Translations under genes and position numbers: made by a program
Notes under the pieces: model-generated
Seen by the model: the letters and a program-made list of their open reading frames with translations, nothing else
Databases searched by the model: none
What the model was told of the DNA's origin: nothing
Shown: positions 17,709 through 25,630 of the stretch, in pieces
How the letters are laid out: every line of letters starts with the position of its first letter
Position numbering within the stretch: position 1 is the first letter of the stretch
From: Chitinophagaceae bacterium
Lineage (GTDB): Bacteria > Bacteroidota > Bacteroidia > Chitinophagales > Chitinophagaceae
NCBI GenBank assembly: GCA_025450235.1
Contig: JANWHX010000328.1
Span: forward strand, 1-43,973
Length of the DNA: 43,973 bases
Direction of reading: 5' to 3'

Positions 17709-19268
17709 ATGAACATTACCCGCCGAAAGGCCCGGTTTTATCTGCTTTCATTTCTCAAGCATGACTTCAAGGCAAGCATCACCGTTTTCCTGGTGGCCTT
17801 GCCCCTTTGCCTGGGCATCTCGCTTGCATCCAACGCACCTCTTTATTCGGGTCTGATCGCTGGGATAATTGGTGGCGTTGTTGTCGGGCTCATTAGCAAA
17901 TCTCATATCAGTGTGAGTGGTCCGGCAGCAGGGCTGTTTGCCATTTGTGCTGCCGCCATTGCCGAATCAGGTAGTAGCGGAGTCTTTTTTTTGTCAGTGG
18001 CTCTTGCGGGGTTGATCCAAATAATGCTCGGCGTCTTCAGGCTTGGGGGCTTCACCCATTTCATTCCTTCCACCGTCATAAAAGGGATGCTGGCAGCGAT
18101 CGGTATCATTCTAATTTCAAAGCAAATTCCTTTATTGCTTGGTTATGACAAAGCAGATTTCTGGACGAAGGAGCTATTCAACGTTCTTTCTTTTAGCCAC
18201 GCATTTGACCATGTAAAGAATATCTATTATAATAGTTCCGCCGGGGCGGTAGTCATTGCAATGTCATCTTTGGGGCTACTCATATTGTGGGAGAAAAAAG
18301 CATCAAAGAAACTCGCGTTCATACCATCGTCATTTGTAGTCGTTGTGTTTGGCGTATTGGTGGCCTTATTATTTGAACAGTTTGTTCCCTTCCTCGCATT
18401 AAAGCCTTCCCAATTTGTATATATACCACGGGACTTGTTTTCAGAGATCAGGTTGCCGGATTATCTTGCTGTCTTCACACAAGCATTTATCTGGAAAAAT
18501 GCAGTCATTATAGCTGTCGTCGCTACGCTTGAGTCCTTGTTAAGTATCGAAGCCGTTGATAAACTGGATCCTTACAACCGAATTACGCCGCAAAACCGCG
18601 AACTCGTTGCACAGGGCAGCGGTAACTTTCTCAGCGGTTTAATAGGTGGCCTTCCTATTACCGCAGTTATTGTAAGAAGTTCTGCCAATGCAGAAGCCGG
18701 CGCCCGAACAAAACTCTCTGGCATCTTTCACGGAATATGGCTTTTTGTATTTGTTTTCTTTACAGCTTCTGTATTAAATATGATCCCCTACTGCATACTT
18801 GCCGTGATACTGACGCGGACCGGCTATAACCTGGCCAAACCAAAGATGATCCGTTCCGTTTATAAGTTAGGAAGAGAACAGTTCATGCCATTTATCGTGA
18901 CCGTTGTCGCCATTTTATTTACCGACTTGTTAATCGGTGTGGGCATCGGGGTGGCTTATGCAGCTTATTTTATTTTCAGGAATACCTATAAGGCCGGGTT
19001 CACCCTCGATAAAAAAATGGAAGGGCATATCAATCATTATTACTTCCGGCTTGCTATAAATGTCAGCTTTATCAATAAGAAAAAATTGAAGGATGAGCTG
19101 GAAAAAATTCCCGATTACTCTTTTGTGCATATTGAAGGTGCCCATAGTGTCTATATTGATTATGACGTCATTGAAGTAATCAATGAGTTTAAAGTGAAGG
19201 CCCATCACAAACATATTGCCCTACATTTGTCTGGTATTCCGGATGTAGAAACCCTGGAAGCACATTAA
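17709..19268 (+). CDS. SulP family anion transporter
   Basis: A 519-residue membrane protein of the SulP (SLC26) family. The N-terminal core starts with FLKHDFKASITVFLVALPLCLGISLA and includes ISVSGPAAGL and GLIGGLPITAVIVRSSANAEAGARTK (the last is cited for its core LPITAVIVRSSANAEAG). About ten to twelve helices are present. The C-terminal cytoplasmic part (FVHIEGAHSVYIDYDVIEVI) is a short STAS-like domain. Members carry sulfate, bicarbonate or other anions; the bicarbonate type often sits beside carbonic anhydrase, which is absent here, so the substrate is open. The small cupin gene follows at 13 bases. Confidence 0.9.
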   Translation: MNITRRKARFYLLSFLKHDFKASITVFLVALPLCLGISLASNAPLYSGLIAGIIGGVVVGLISKSHISVSGPAAGLFAICAAAIAESGSSGVFFLSVALAGLIQIMLGVFRLGGFTHFIPSTVIKGMLAAIGIILISKQIPLLLGYDKADFWTKELFNVLSFSHAFDHVKNIYYNSSAGAVVIAMSSLGLLILWEKKASKKLAFIPSSFVVVVFGVLVALLFEQFVPFLALKPSQFVYIPRDLFSEIRLPDYLAVFTQAFIWKNAVIIAVVATLESLLSIEAVDKLDPYNRITPQNRELVAQGSGNFLSGLIGGLPITAVIVRSSANAEAGARTKLSGIFHGIWLFVFVFFTASVLNMIPYCILAVILTRTGYNLAKPKMIRSVYKLGREQFMPFIVTVVAILFTDLLIGVGIGVAYAAYFIFRNTYKAGFTLDKKMEGHINHYYFRLAINVSFINKKKLKDELEKIPDYSFVHIEGAHSVYIDYDVIEVINEFKVKAHHKHIALHLSGIPDVETLEAH

Positions 19269-19281
19269 TAAAAAACGTTTA

Positions 19282-19611
19282 ATGGTTATTGCATCTTTTC
19301 CTTTTCAGACAATTGACTGGACTTCCATCCCACGGGAGGAGCATAAAGGCGAGACCGGTATTGCATACTGGCAAACACAAATGGTAAATGATATTCGCGT
19401 AAGACGGGTGGAATATTCAGCCGGCTATAAGGCCGATCACTGGTGCAGCAAAGGTCATATTTTGTTTTGTATGGAGGGAACAATGAACACAGAACTGGCA
19501 GACGGCCGCACCTTGCAACTCAGCAAGAACATGTGCTATTTCGTCGGCGATAATAACGAAGCTCACCGCAGTTTTACCGACACAGGATGCCAATTGTTTA
19601 TTGTAGATTGA
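19282..19611 (+). CDS. Small cupin-fold protein with a DHWC motif
   Basis: A 109-residue single-domain cupin. The motif KADHWCSKGHILFCMEG covers the first cupin box and the glycine turn, and the second box contains NEAHRSF. Its sequence resembles a family that databases name after a conserved D-H-C-W motif cupin fold; here the residues read DHWC. The histidines are candidate metal ligands. The reaction is unknown. It follows the SulP gene at 13 bases and ends 9 bases from the convergent permease gene. Confidence 0.8.
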   Translation: MVIASFPFQTIDWTSIPREEHKGETGIAYWQTQMVNDIRVRRVEYSAGYKADHWCSKGHILFCMEGTMNTELADGRTLQLSKNMCYFVGDNNEAHRSFTDTGCQLFIVD

Positions 19612-19620
19612 GATCGATTC

Positions 19621-21012
19621 TTAATTTCCCTTTTTCTTCCGGTTTAACCAATACCACATGGGTATTCCCGTCAGCATAAGCGCCATTCCAAACAATGCTT
19701 CTCTTGGTTGCGTTATAATCGTATTAATGAATAGGCCCGCAGAAAAAAGAATAATAATGGCGGGTACAACCGGGTAACCCCAGACTTTAACGGGTCTTGG
19801 CGCATCCGGCATTTTCTTACGAAGGATAAAAACACCCAGTGCAGTCGCCCCATAAAAAACAAACACCACGAAGATCATCATATCACTCAGTTGATCAAAT
19901 GAACCTGAGAATACCAGCAGGCAGGACCATATACATTGAATCAACAATGAGTTGGCAGGAGCCGAATATTTATTGAGCCTGGCCGCGCTTTTGAAAAATA
20001 ACCCCTCTTTTGCCATTGCATAATATATGCGACTGGTGCCAACTATCGTGGCGTGATTACAACTGAAAGTCGTTATGACGATCAATAGACCAATGAACAA
20101 TTCACCATTCCTGCCCCAGAAAGTTTTTACCGCTTCTATCGCTGCCACTCCATTACCTGACGCATGGATCGCTTCCAGTCGCTCTACCGGCAATAAAGAG
20201 AGATAACTTATGTTAACGATTAAATACAAAGCAATAACAATAAAAATACCGATCGTGATGCCGCGGGGTATATTTTGGTTTGCATTCTTTGCTTCTCCTC
20301 CCATAAAACCGACAGCTGCCCATCCCTGGTATGCAAAAAAAGCTGCCAGCATTGCGGTAAACATAGAACTGATGGTCACAGACTGATTATTTGTTGTCTC
20401 CATTATGAAGGCACGGTTGATATTTGATTCCGGGCTCGTCAGTCCGAAACCGATAATAATGAATATGCCAATGAATACGATCAAAAGAATAAAAGTGCTG
20501 AGCCAGGCGCCTGTCTTCAATCCTCTTGAATTGATCCAGCTTAACAGGATAATGAGAGCAATCGCAACGAACTTAATATTTAAGTCTTTGAATGGTTCAA
20601 TCACATCTTTGATTCCTATACTGGCCAGTGATGGAAGCATTTGCGGCAGATGAACCACACTATTTAGCGACTGTGCAAATACATATGCTAACGATGCAAT
20701 AGCTGCTGATTCAATCACAGTAAACGTTGACCAACCAAATTGAAAGGCAAAGAATTTATTGTATATCTTCTTATAATAGGCATAATCGCCGCCTGTGTCG
20801 GCAAGAAGGCCCGCGACTTCCGCATACGTCAAAGCGCCAAACAAACTGATAATACCACCAAGAACCCACGCGACCAGGACCCAGCCTGATGAATGAAGCT
20901 CGGCTGCCATCGGTGTAACCTTCTTATAAATTCCGGAACCAATAATGTTGGCAATGACAAAAACGATGACTAATCTTAATCCAAGCGTGCGGTTAAGCTG
21001 TTGAGAACTCAT
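19621..21012 (-). CDS. APC family amino acid permease
   Basis: A 463-residue protein with about twelve membrane helices. The first helix has the APC signature VIANIIGSGIYKKVTP, and later ones include GGIISLFGALTYAEVAGLLADTGG in part (ALTYAEVAGLLADTGGDY), and FFAYQGWAAVGFMGGEAKN. It resembles the LAT-type amino acid exchangers of Bacteroidota. The substrate cannot be told from sequence. It is the last of four leftward genes (ATP-grasp, LysE-type exporter, DinB, permease) with gaps of 23-53 bases. Confidence 0.9.
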   Translation of the reverse strand: MSSQQLNRTLGLRLVIVFVIANIIGSGIYKKVTPMAAELHSSGWVLVAWVLGGIISLFGALTYAEVAGLLADTGGDYAYYKKIYNKFFAFQFGWSTFTVIESAAIASLAYVFAQSLNSVVHLPQMLPSLASIGIKDVIEPFKDLNIKFVAIALIILLSWINSRGLKTGAWLSTFILLIVFIGIFIIIGFGLTSPESNINRAFIMETTNNQSVTISSMFTAMLAAFFAYQGWAAVGFMGGEAKNANQNIPRGITIGIFIVIALYLIVNISYLSLLPVERLEAIHASGNGVAAIEAVKTFWGRNGELFIGLLIVITTFSCNHATIVGTSRIYYAMAKEGLFFKSAARLNKYSAPANSLLIQCIWSCLLVFSGSFDQLSDMMIFVVFVFYGATALGVFILRKKMPDAPRPVKVWGYPVVPAIIILFSAGLFINTIITQPREALFGMALMLTGIPMWYWLNRKKKGN

Positions 21013-21035
21013 AGGCAGTTTTTACATCGATGAAT

Positions 21036-21536
21036 TTACATTTTTTCATCCGCACTGGGTCCGTACATTCCCGGAACGGGCACATCCAATAATCGCAAGT
21101 AAACAGACAACTGTCCCCGGTGATGTATCGTATGGCTCAGCGCCCATGCCCTGATCGAAATTTTTTTTGGTGTGCTGAACATCACCTGCTGTCCCCGTCT
21201 CACCGTCCAGTTCTTACTGAAATCATCATCCGTCATTGATGAAAGATCAACGACAGCTTTATCAAGTGTAGTTTGAAATATTTGAATCAACTCTTCGGTA
21301 GAATCAGCAATGCGTGGCTGAAAATTAAAATCCTTCATGAAATCAAAGTCATCAATCCGTATGATGTCAGAAACCCAGTGGTTGATTTCCGCTACATGCG
21401 TAGCCAGCCTGCCAACCGTCATTGATTTTTCATGCGGCTGCCAGTCTCTTTTTTCAAGAGGAACTTTTTCGAGCATCTTGCGGGTTAAAGAACTTTCGAA
21501 TTTCAACTCGGCAATAAATGCATCCTTAATAGCCAT
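21036..21536 (-). CDS. DinB family protein
   Basis: A 166-residue protein from the ATG at 21536; the open frame reaches 21578 but the added residues look non-coding. The DinB four-helix fold is shown by the three metal-binding histidine positions: HVAEINHW in the second helix, and SHTIHHRGQLSVYLRLL in the last. The segment VPGMYGPSADE closes the protein as in most DinB proteins. These are damage-inducible or thiol-transferase-like metalloenzymes whose substrates are mostly unknown. It lies between the LysE-type exporter and the amino acid permease on the same strand. Confidence 0.88.
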   Translation of the reverse strand: MAIKDAFIAELKFESSLTRKMLEKVPLEKRDWQPHEKSMTVGRLATHVAEINHWVSDIIRIDDFDFMKDFNFQPRIADSTEELIQIFQTTLDKAVVDLSSMTDDDFSKNWTVRRGQQVMFSTPKKISIRAWALSHTIHHRGQLSVYLRLLDVPVPGMYGPSADEKM

Positions 21537-21564
21537 AGCAGTGAATTGTATTTTAGAGTAAAAA

Positions 21565-22287
21565 TCAGTTTTTATCATCTTCGTCCCTCATCCCGATGAT
21601 CTTTTGTTCCAGTTCATGTTTTTCTTCCTCCGGATGTTCCATCCGGTGAACCGCATCTTTCTTCTTAAAAATCCTCCACAATTGTACAATGGCAGTAATA
21701 GCAAAAATGCCTCCGATCACCCAATTGAGTATGTTTTGATTACTGCTGATCTTTTTGGCAATGAGTTGTCCCCCGAAAATAAAAAGACAATTACCCGCAA
21801 AAGTACCTAAGCCAATACCAATAATATAAACATTGTAATGATCCTGCCGTGGCAACAGTATTTTTTTGGTAAATAAGATCGTGCTCCAGCCAAACCAAAA
21901 AGGAATCTGTATAGGATTTACAGCACTCATCACAAGACCCAAAACAAAATGAGGTAAGGTCGATTTGCTAAGGATAGCATTTTCAGATTCCGAAGGGTGC
22001 CAGGCGGCGTAAAAGCTGGAAATTGCCAATGCCAACACAATAGCCAAAGTAACCCATTCCAGGATCTTAAAGATCTTTTCCTGTTTCCTGACCCAATCCA
22101 TAGCGACCAATGAAAGTCTGACATAAATGATCTCGGCCAGCAATGAGCCCGCGGAAAAAAGCATGGCGGCTCTTATTCCATCACTCACCGATATCTGCAT
22201 GGCGGCCACATTTAACGTGCCAAGTGGTAAAGACCCAAGAAAGCTGACAAGCATCCCTGTAAAAAATATCTTCCACAAATGTCGCAT
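21565..22287 (-). CDS. LysE family transporter
   Basis: A 240-residue protein from the ATG at 22287, which opens the first membrane helix (MRHLWKIFFTGMLVSFLGSL). The frame is open upstream to 22341, overlapping the end of the ATP-grasp gene, but those eighteen residues are unlikely to be used. About six helices are present; PLGTLNVAAMQISVSDGIR corresponds to the conserved P-G-P region of LysE/RhtB exporters in a variant form. The C-terminal tail (RMEHPEEEKHELEQKI) is charged and cytoplasmic. It probably exports an amino acid or a related compound. Confidence 0.8.
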   Translation of the reverse strand: MRHLWKIFFTGMLVSFLGSLPLGTLNVAAMQISVSDGIRAAMLFSAGSLLAEIIYVRLSLVAMDWVRKQEKIFKILEWVTLAIVLALAISSFYAAWHPSESENAILSKSTLPHFVLGLVMSAVNPIQIPFWFGWSTILFTKKILLPRQDHYNVYIIGIGLGTFAGNCLFIFGGQLIAKKISSNQNILNWVIGGIFAITAIVQLWRIFKKKDAVHRMEHPEEEKHELEQKIIGMRDEDDKN

Positions 22288-22340
22288 GAAACGAAAATAC
22301 GAGAAAGAGGTCAGAAGTCTGAGGGGTCTGTCGCCTGCCA

Positions 22341-23384
22341 CTAGTCAAATTTCTCGAGCAGCTTAAAATGTTTATTAGCTTCTTTGAGGAATCTTCTGCC
22401 TTTCCAAAACGACCAGTAAGGTGTTCCGTTCTTATGATTATAACGGCTGATCCGGTATAACGCTTTCCAGTGTTTTAAAATGGTGCCATATGCCTTCCAG
22501 ATACTCATATTGCAATCATAAATATGATTTGGTTCGGCGCCGGCTCCATTAAATTCAAGTATCGAAAAATTTCTTCCCTGTTTTAAATCTTCAATAGACG
22601 TTGTTTTGATGTCGTAACGTCCATAAAAAAACTTCCTGTTATAATGACTCAGCTCATCAAATACTTTATGCAGGTTCTCGTCAATCTCGTTATGTAAATT
22701 GGTGAAATGAGCCCCGCGGTTGTGGTTGCCGGCATATGACAAGTAGAATATTTCGTCTTTTGGAATGACCCGTTCAAAACGATGACCATGGCGATGCTTC
22801 ATTTCTTCAAATCTGAATTTCGCGCGGGGATGTTTTTGAATAAGCTGTTCCAGCGTCGATTGACCATCCCCTTTTACATGCAGCAGTTCTTTATGAATAA
22901 AACCACTTACAGTTCCTTTTTCTTCACCGGGATACCGGTAATAAAAAACACTTACCTCTACGGGCAGATCGACAAGATCCTGCACTATATATTCGACTGG
23001 TATCCTTTCATGGTACTTATGCAACTGCTCTTCATTCTCTATTTTACGAAACAGGATCCCTTTCATTCCCACATCGGGTTTTACAACAAAGGGGTACCTG
23101 AAACCAGCTTCACTGACCCTCTTTAAAACTTCGTTGAAAGGGAGATCATGCATTATATAAATCGTACGTGGATATAAATGAGGGGGCAACTGATCATACA
23201 TTTCTTTTTTTCCCTCCCCATGAAACCCCCCAAAAGTGATGGTTGGATTTGAGGAGCTGAAAAACCAGAATGATCGGCTCCTGAGAGAATGCCAAAGCCA
23301 TACAAAACCAAGAGGAAAATAAAGGACATACATGTGCCAGAGTTCCCAGTTCGTCAGTCGCTGAATGAATTTCTTTATAGTCAT
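22341..23384 (-). CDS. ATP-grasp domain protein (D-alanine-D-alanine-ligase-like)
   Basis: A 347-residue protein. An N-terminal amphipathic or membrane-associated part (LYFPLGFVWLWHSLRSRSFW) precedes an ATP-grasp domain from about residue 90: FPFVVKPD-like strand RYPFVVKPDVGMKG, the loop YIVQDLVDLPVEVSVFYYRYP, and the metal-site region GRYDIKTTS with ILEFNGAGAEPNHIYD, where E and N are expected magnesium ligands. The family joins a carboxylate to an amine or thiol through an acyl-phosphate; the substrates here are unknown. It is first of a leftward unit with the exporter, DinB and permease, and a product made by it may be exported by its neighbour. Confidence 0.82.
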   Translation of the reverse strand: MTIKKFIQRLTNWELWHMYVLYFPLGFVWLWHSLRSRSFWFFSSSNPTITFGGFHGEGKKEMYDQLPPHLYPRTIYIMHDLPFNEVLKRVSEAGFRYPFVVKPDVGMKGILFRKIENEEQLHKYHERIPVEYIVQDLVDLPVEVSVFYYRYPGEEKGTVSGFIHKELLHVKGDGQSTLEQLIQKHPRAKFRFEEMKHRHGHRFERVIPKDEIFYLSYAGNHNRGAHFTNLHNEIDENLHKVFDELSHYNRKFFYGRYDIKTTSIEDLKQGRNFSILEFNGAGAEPNHIYDCNMSIWKAYGTILKHWKALYRISRYNHKNGTPYWSFWKGRRFLKEANKHFKLLEKFD

Positions 23385-23394
23385 TTATTGTTGG

Positions 23395-23402
23395 CAAAAA
23401 TA
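23395..23402 (-). promoter_or_regulatory. -7 promoter box for the ATP-grasp unit
   Basis: Reading leftward the sequence is TATTTTTG, a full TAnnTTTG match ending 10 bases before the ATG at 23384. The repeat array begins only two bases upstream of this box. Confidence 0.55.
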
Positions 23403-23404
23403 AG

Positions 23405-23812
23405 CACGGATTATGACGATTAAAAATAATCACGGATTATGAGGATTAAAACGATTTCGCTGACATAATCACGGATCATGACGATTAAAAAAAGATTTCG
23501 CTGATATGTCGCTCATTGAAAACGCAAGTCTTATAAATCAAAACAAGACATCTGCCAGCTTTTAGACGTCCCTGCAATCCAGAGCACGGATTGTGAGATT
23601 AAAAAGATTTCGCTGATAGGTCGCTCATTGAAAACGCAAGTTTTATAAATCAAAACAAGACATCTGTCAGCTTTTAGACGTCAGTGCAATCCAGAGCACG
23701 GATTGTGAGATTAAAAAGATTTCGCTGATAGGGCGCCTATTGAAAATGCAAGTTATATAACCCAGAATAAGACCATCTACCCGCTTCTAGACATCCGTGA
23801 AATCCAAATTTC
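23405..23812. repeat. Array of CACGGAT-headed repeats, three units of about 113 bp plus two short heads
   Basis: Heads starting CACGGAT occur at 23405, 23431, 23470, 23585 and 23697. The first two are short (26 and 39 bases). The others begin full units of 115, 112 and about 116 bases, each running head, GATTTCGCTGATA, CTCATTGAAAACGCAAG, ATAAATCAAAACAAGACATC, CAGCTTTTAGACGTC and CAATCCAGAG; the third unit is the most diverged and fades near 23812. No open frame of note exists. The array fills the space between two divergent promoters. Its head resembles the ends of the elements at 40405 and 43832. Confidence 0.9.
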
Positions 23813-23837
23813 TAATCCTCCAATCCGCGATATTCTT

Positions 23838-23845
23838 TAGATTTG
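23838..23845 (+). promoter_or_regulatory. -7 promoter box for the CCG-domain gene
   Basis: TAGATTTG is a full TAnnTTTG match, ending 16 bases before the ATG at 23862. Confidence 0.55.
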
Positions 23846-23861
23846 AAACAAATTTTATTAC

Positions 23862-24641
23862 ATGCATGTTCCTACTATGGCTGAATTATCAGCCAGCGGA
23901 CAGCAACCCGAAGTTTTATTCTGGGTAGGTTGTGCCGGGAGTTTTGATCAACGGGCACAAAAGATCACAAGGGCATTTGCCACTATCCTTAACAAGACTG
24001 GAATCAGTTATGCCATATTGGGAAGAGAAGAAATGTGTAACGGTGATCCCGCCCGCCGGGCAGGCAATGAATTCATGTTCCAGATGATGGCGTACCAAAA
24101 TATCCAGGTCCTCAATAATTACGGTATAAAAAAGATTGTGACTGCCTGCCCGCATTGCTTCAACATTTTGAAAAATGAGTATCCGGAGCTGGGGGGCAAC
24201 TATGAGGTCATTCATCACACGGTTTTCCTGCAACAACTGATCGATGAAGGAAAAATAAAATTGAAAGAAGGCGGTTCATTCAAAGGAAAACGCATCACGT
24301 ACCATGATAGCTGTTATCTGGGTCGTGGTAATGACATATATGAAGCTCCGCGAAAAGTATTGGAAATTCTGGATGCAGAGTTGGTAGAAATGAAACGTTG
24401 CCGCAGCAATGGATTATGTTGCGGGGCCGGTGGGGCGCAGATGTTCAAGGAAGAAGAAAAAGGGACTACACGTGTCAACTTTGAAAGGACCAATGAAGCC
24501 ATATCCACCGGCTCTGAAGTCATTGCCGCCGCCTGTCCATTTTGCAATACCATGCTTACTGATGGCGTGAAGAACGCTGAAAAAGAAGAAAGCGTGAAAG
24601 TGATGGATGTTGCAGAACTGATAGCACAATCAATAGAATGA
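23862..24641 (+). CDS. CCG-domain Fe-S oxidoreductase subunit (HdrB/LutA-like)
   Basis: A 259-residue soluble protein with two cysteine-rich CCG modules. The first comprises C24 (WVGCAGSFD), MCNGDPARRAG, and TACPHC; the second comprises SCYLGRGN, GLCCGAGGAQMF and AACPFCNTM. In the second, the pattern C-x-CCG-x-CxxC is complete, and in the first the CC of CCG is replaced by MCNG. Such modules bind a non-cubane [4Fe-4S] cluster in heterodisulfide reductase B and related lactate or glycolate oxidase subunits. The membrane Fe-S protein at 15460 is the expected partner. The gene has its own promoter next to the repeat array. Confidence 0.88.
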   Translation: MHVPTMAELSASGQQPEVLFWVGCAGSFDQRAQKITRAFATILNKTGISYAILGREEMCNGDPARRAGNEFMFQMMAYQNIQVLNNYGIKKIVTACPHCFNILKNEYPELGGNYEVIHHTVFLQQLIDEGKIKLKEGGSFKGKRITYHDSCYLGRGNDIYEAPRKVLEILDAELVEMKRCRSNGLCCGAGGAQMFKEEEKGTTRVNFERTNEAISTGSEVIAAACPFCNTMLTDGVKNAEKEESVKVMDVAELIAQSIE

Positions 24642-24682
24642 ATATACATCACGCCGACGGAGATTATAGGTTCCAGTTTTCA

Positions 24683-24793
24683 TCAATCACGTAATTCAAC
24701 CGCTCCACAGGGAACGAATGTTTTCCGTTCATCACTGGAGTATGTCCAATGTGCCAAAGTAGCATTCTCGTTTTCTTGCCGGGTATCAGTCAT
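24683..24793 (-). other. Possible remnant of a small gene
   Basis: In the 182-base gap 24642-24823 a leftward 36-codon frame from the ATG at 24793 contains ATLAHWTYSSDERKTF, which looks protein-like, whereas a second frame of the same strand contains LLWHIGHTPVMNGKHSF ahead of a stop. One of the two could be real, or both may be parts of a frameshifted short gene. The evidence is weak. Confidence 0.25.
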
Positions 24794-24823
24794 TCAATTC
24801 ATTTTCTGACGTAATTTAGCCGG

Positions 24824-25339
24824 ATGAACCTTGAATATAAATACCTTCTTGACGGTAATTTTCATGCGGATTCGCGGGTGTGGATCTATCAGTGCAACCG
24901 GCTATTTAGCGTGACTGAAGCTTTGGAAATCGAAGAGTTATTAAAAGAATTTACCATGCAATGGAAAAGTCATGGCACACCGGTGAAAGGTGAAGCTCAT
25001 CTTTTTTTCGGCCAGTTCATCGTTTTAATTGCTGATGAAACGGCAACCGGAGTCAGTGGCTGCAGCACGGATAGCTCTGTAAGATTGATAAAGGATATCG
25101 ATCAACGGTTTGATGTAAATATGTTTGACAGAACGACGCTTGCTTTTTTTGTTGAAGACAAAGTACAATTATTGCCCATGAGTCAATTGCAATATGCCTT
25201 TGACAACGGGTTTATAAATGCAGAAACCCTGTATTTTAATAATCTTGTGCAATCGAAGGAAGAATTAGAAAGCAAGTGGATTGTTCCGATAAAAGATAGC
25301 TGGCTTAGAAGCCGCATTAAATTGAATGTTGAAGGTTGA
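24824..25339 (+). CDS. Conserved Bacteroidota protein of unknown function
   Basis: A 171-residue protein of a family well conserved in Bacteroidota (recognisable from SRVWIYQCNRLFSVTEALEI, LLKEFTMQWKSHGTPVKGEA, DETATGVSGCSTDSSVRLIK and LYFNNLVQSKEELESKWIVP). Databases often label it an ABC transporter ATPase, but no Walker A, Walker B or ABC signature is visible, so that label looks wrong. The conserved block DETATGVSGCSTDSS with Asp, Glu, Cys and Ser could be an active site. No signal or membrane segment is seen. It lies between the CCG-domain gene and the tRNA-Gly locus. Confidence 0.8.
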   Translation: MNLEYKYLLDGNFHADSRVWIYQCNRLFSVTEALEIEELLKEFTMQWKSHGTPVKGEAHLFFGQFIVLIADETATGVSGCSTDSSVRLIKDIDQRFDVNMFDRTTLAFFVEDKVQLLPMSQLQYAFDNGFINAETLYFNNLVQSKEELESKWIVPIKDSWLRSRIKLNVEG

Positions 25340-25374
25340 TTCGAGGGTGTTTCGTACATTAGACCATAACCATA

Positions 25375-25470
25375 GGTCGTGTCAGACCGGGATATAAGGG
25401 TCGTGTCGGACCGAGATATAAGGGTCGTGTCAGACCGGAACGCAAAGGTCGTGTCAGACCGAGACGGTCA
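25375..25470. repeat. Four tandem 24-bp repeats ahead of tRNA-Gly
   Basis: Four copies at exact 24-base spacing start at 25375, 25399, 25423 and 25447. The core GGTCGTGTCAGACC is itself a hairpin (GGTC/GACC around GTGTCA); copies differ by a few bases in the tail GGGATATAAG. The array ends 11 bases before the tRNA. Confidence 0.9.
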
Positions 25471-25481
25471 GACACTGACAA

Positions 25482-25554
25482 GCGGCAGTAGCTCAGTTGG
25501 TAGAGCATTAGCTTCCCAAGCTAAGGGTCGAGGGTTCGAATCCCTTTTGCCGCT
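25482..25554 (+). tRNA. tRNA-Gly (anticodon CCC)
   Basis: A full cloverleaf of 73 bases: acceptor GCGGCAG pairs with TTGCCGC (one G-U), D-arm GCTC/GAGC, anticodon stem TTAGC/GCTAA around the loop TTCCCAA with anticodon CCC (reads GGG), a five-base variable loop, and T-arm around TTCGAAT. The discriminator base is T. The 3' CCA is not encoded. Confidence 0.93.
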
Positions 25555-25564
25555 CACCTGGTAG

Positions 25565-25578
25565 TCCGCCGCGGCGGA
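25565..25578. repeat. Perfect 14-bp palindrome
   Basis: TCCGCCGCGGCGGA reads the same on both strands. It lies between tRNA-Gly and the tRNA remnant, at the point where the remnant's 5' half is missing. Confidence 0.8.
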
Positions 25579-25579
25579 T

Positions 25580-25619
25580 CCCAAGCTGTAGGTAGCGGGT
25601 TCGAGTCCCGTCTTCCGCT
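25580..25619 (+). pseudogene. 3' half of a second tRNA-Gly
   Basis: CCCAAGCTGTAGGTAGCGGG and the following TTCGAGTCCCGTCTTCCGC match the anticodon 3' side, T-arm (GCGGG/CCCGT around TTCGAGT) and acceptor 3' strand of a glycine tRNA. The D-arm and acceptor 5' strand are missing and a G+C palindrome stands in their place. The acceptor half differs from the intact neighbour, so it is not a simple copy of it. Confidence 0.75.
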
Positions 25620-25630
25620 CATCTTAATCA

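Noticed and set aside
23405-23812. Possible CRISPR array
   Set aside because: Units are about 113 bases of similar sequence throughout, with no short repeat and unique spacer pattern and no cas genes.
25375-25470. Possible CRISPR array at the 24-bp repeats
   Set aside because: The units are directly adjacent and leave no spacers.
25379-25564. A 61-codon frame with an eight-residue repeat (VVSDRDIR) running through the tRNA
   Set aside because: It is only the translation of the 24-bp repeats followed by the tRNA-Gly in one frame; there is no ATG start and the second half is a typical tRNA shadow.
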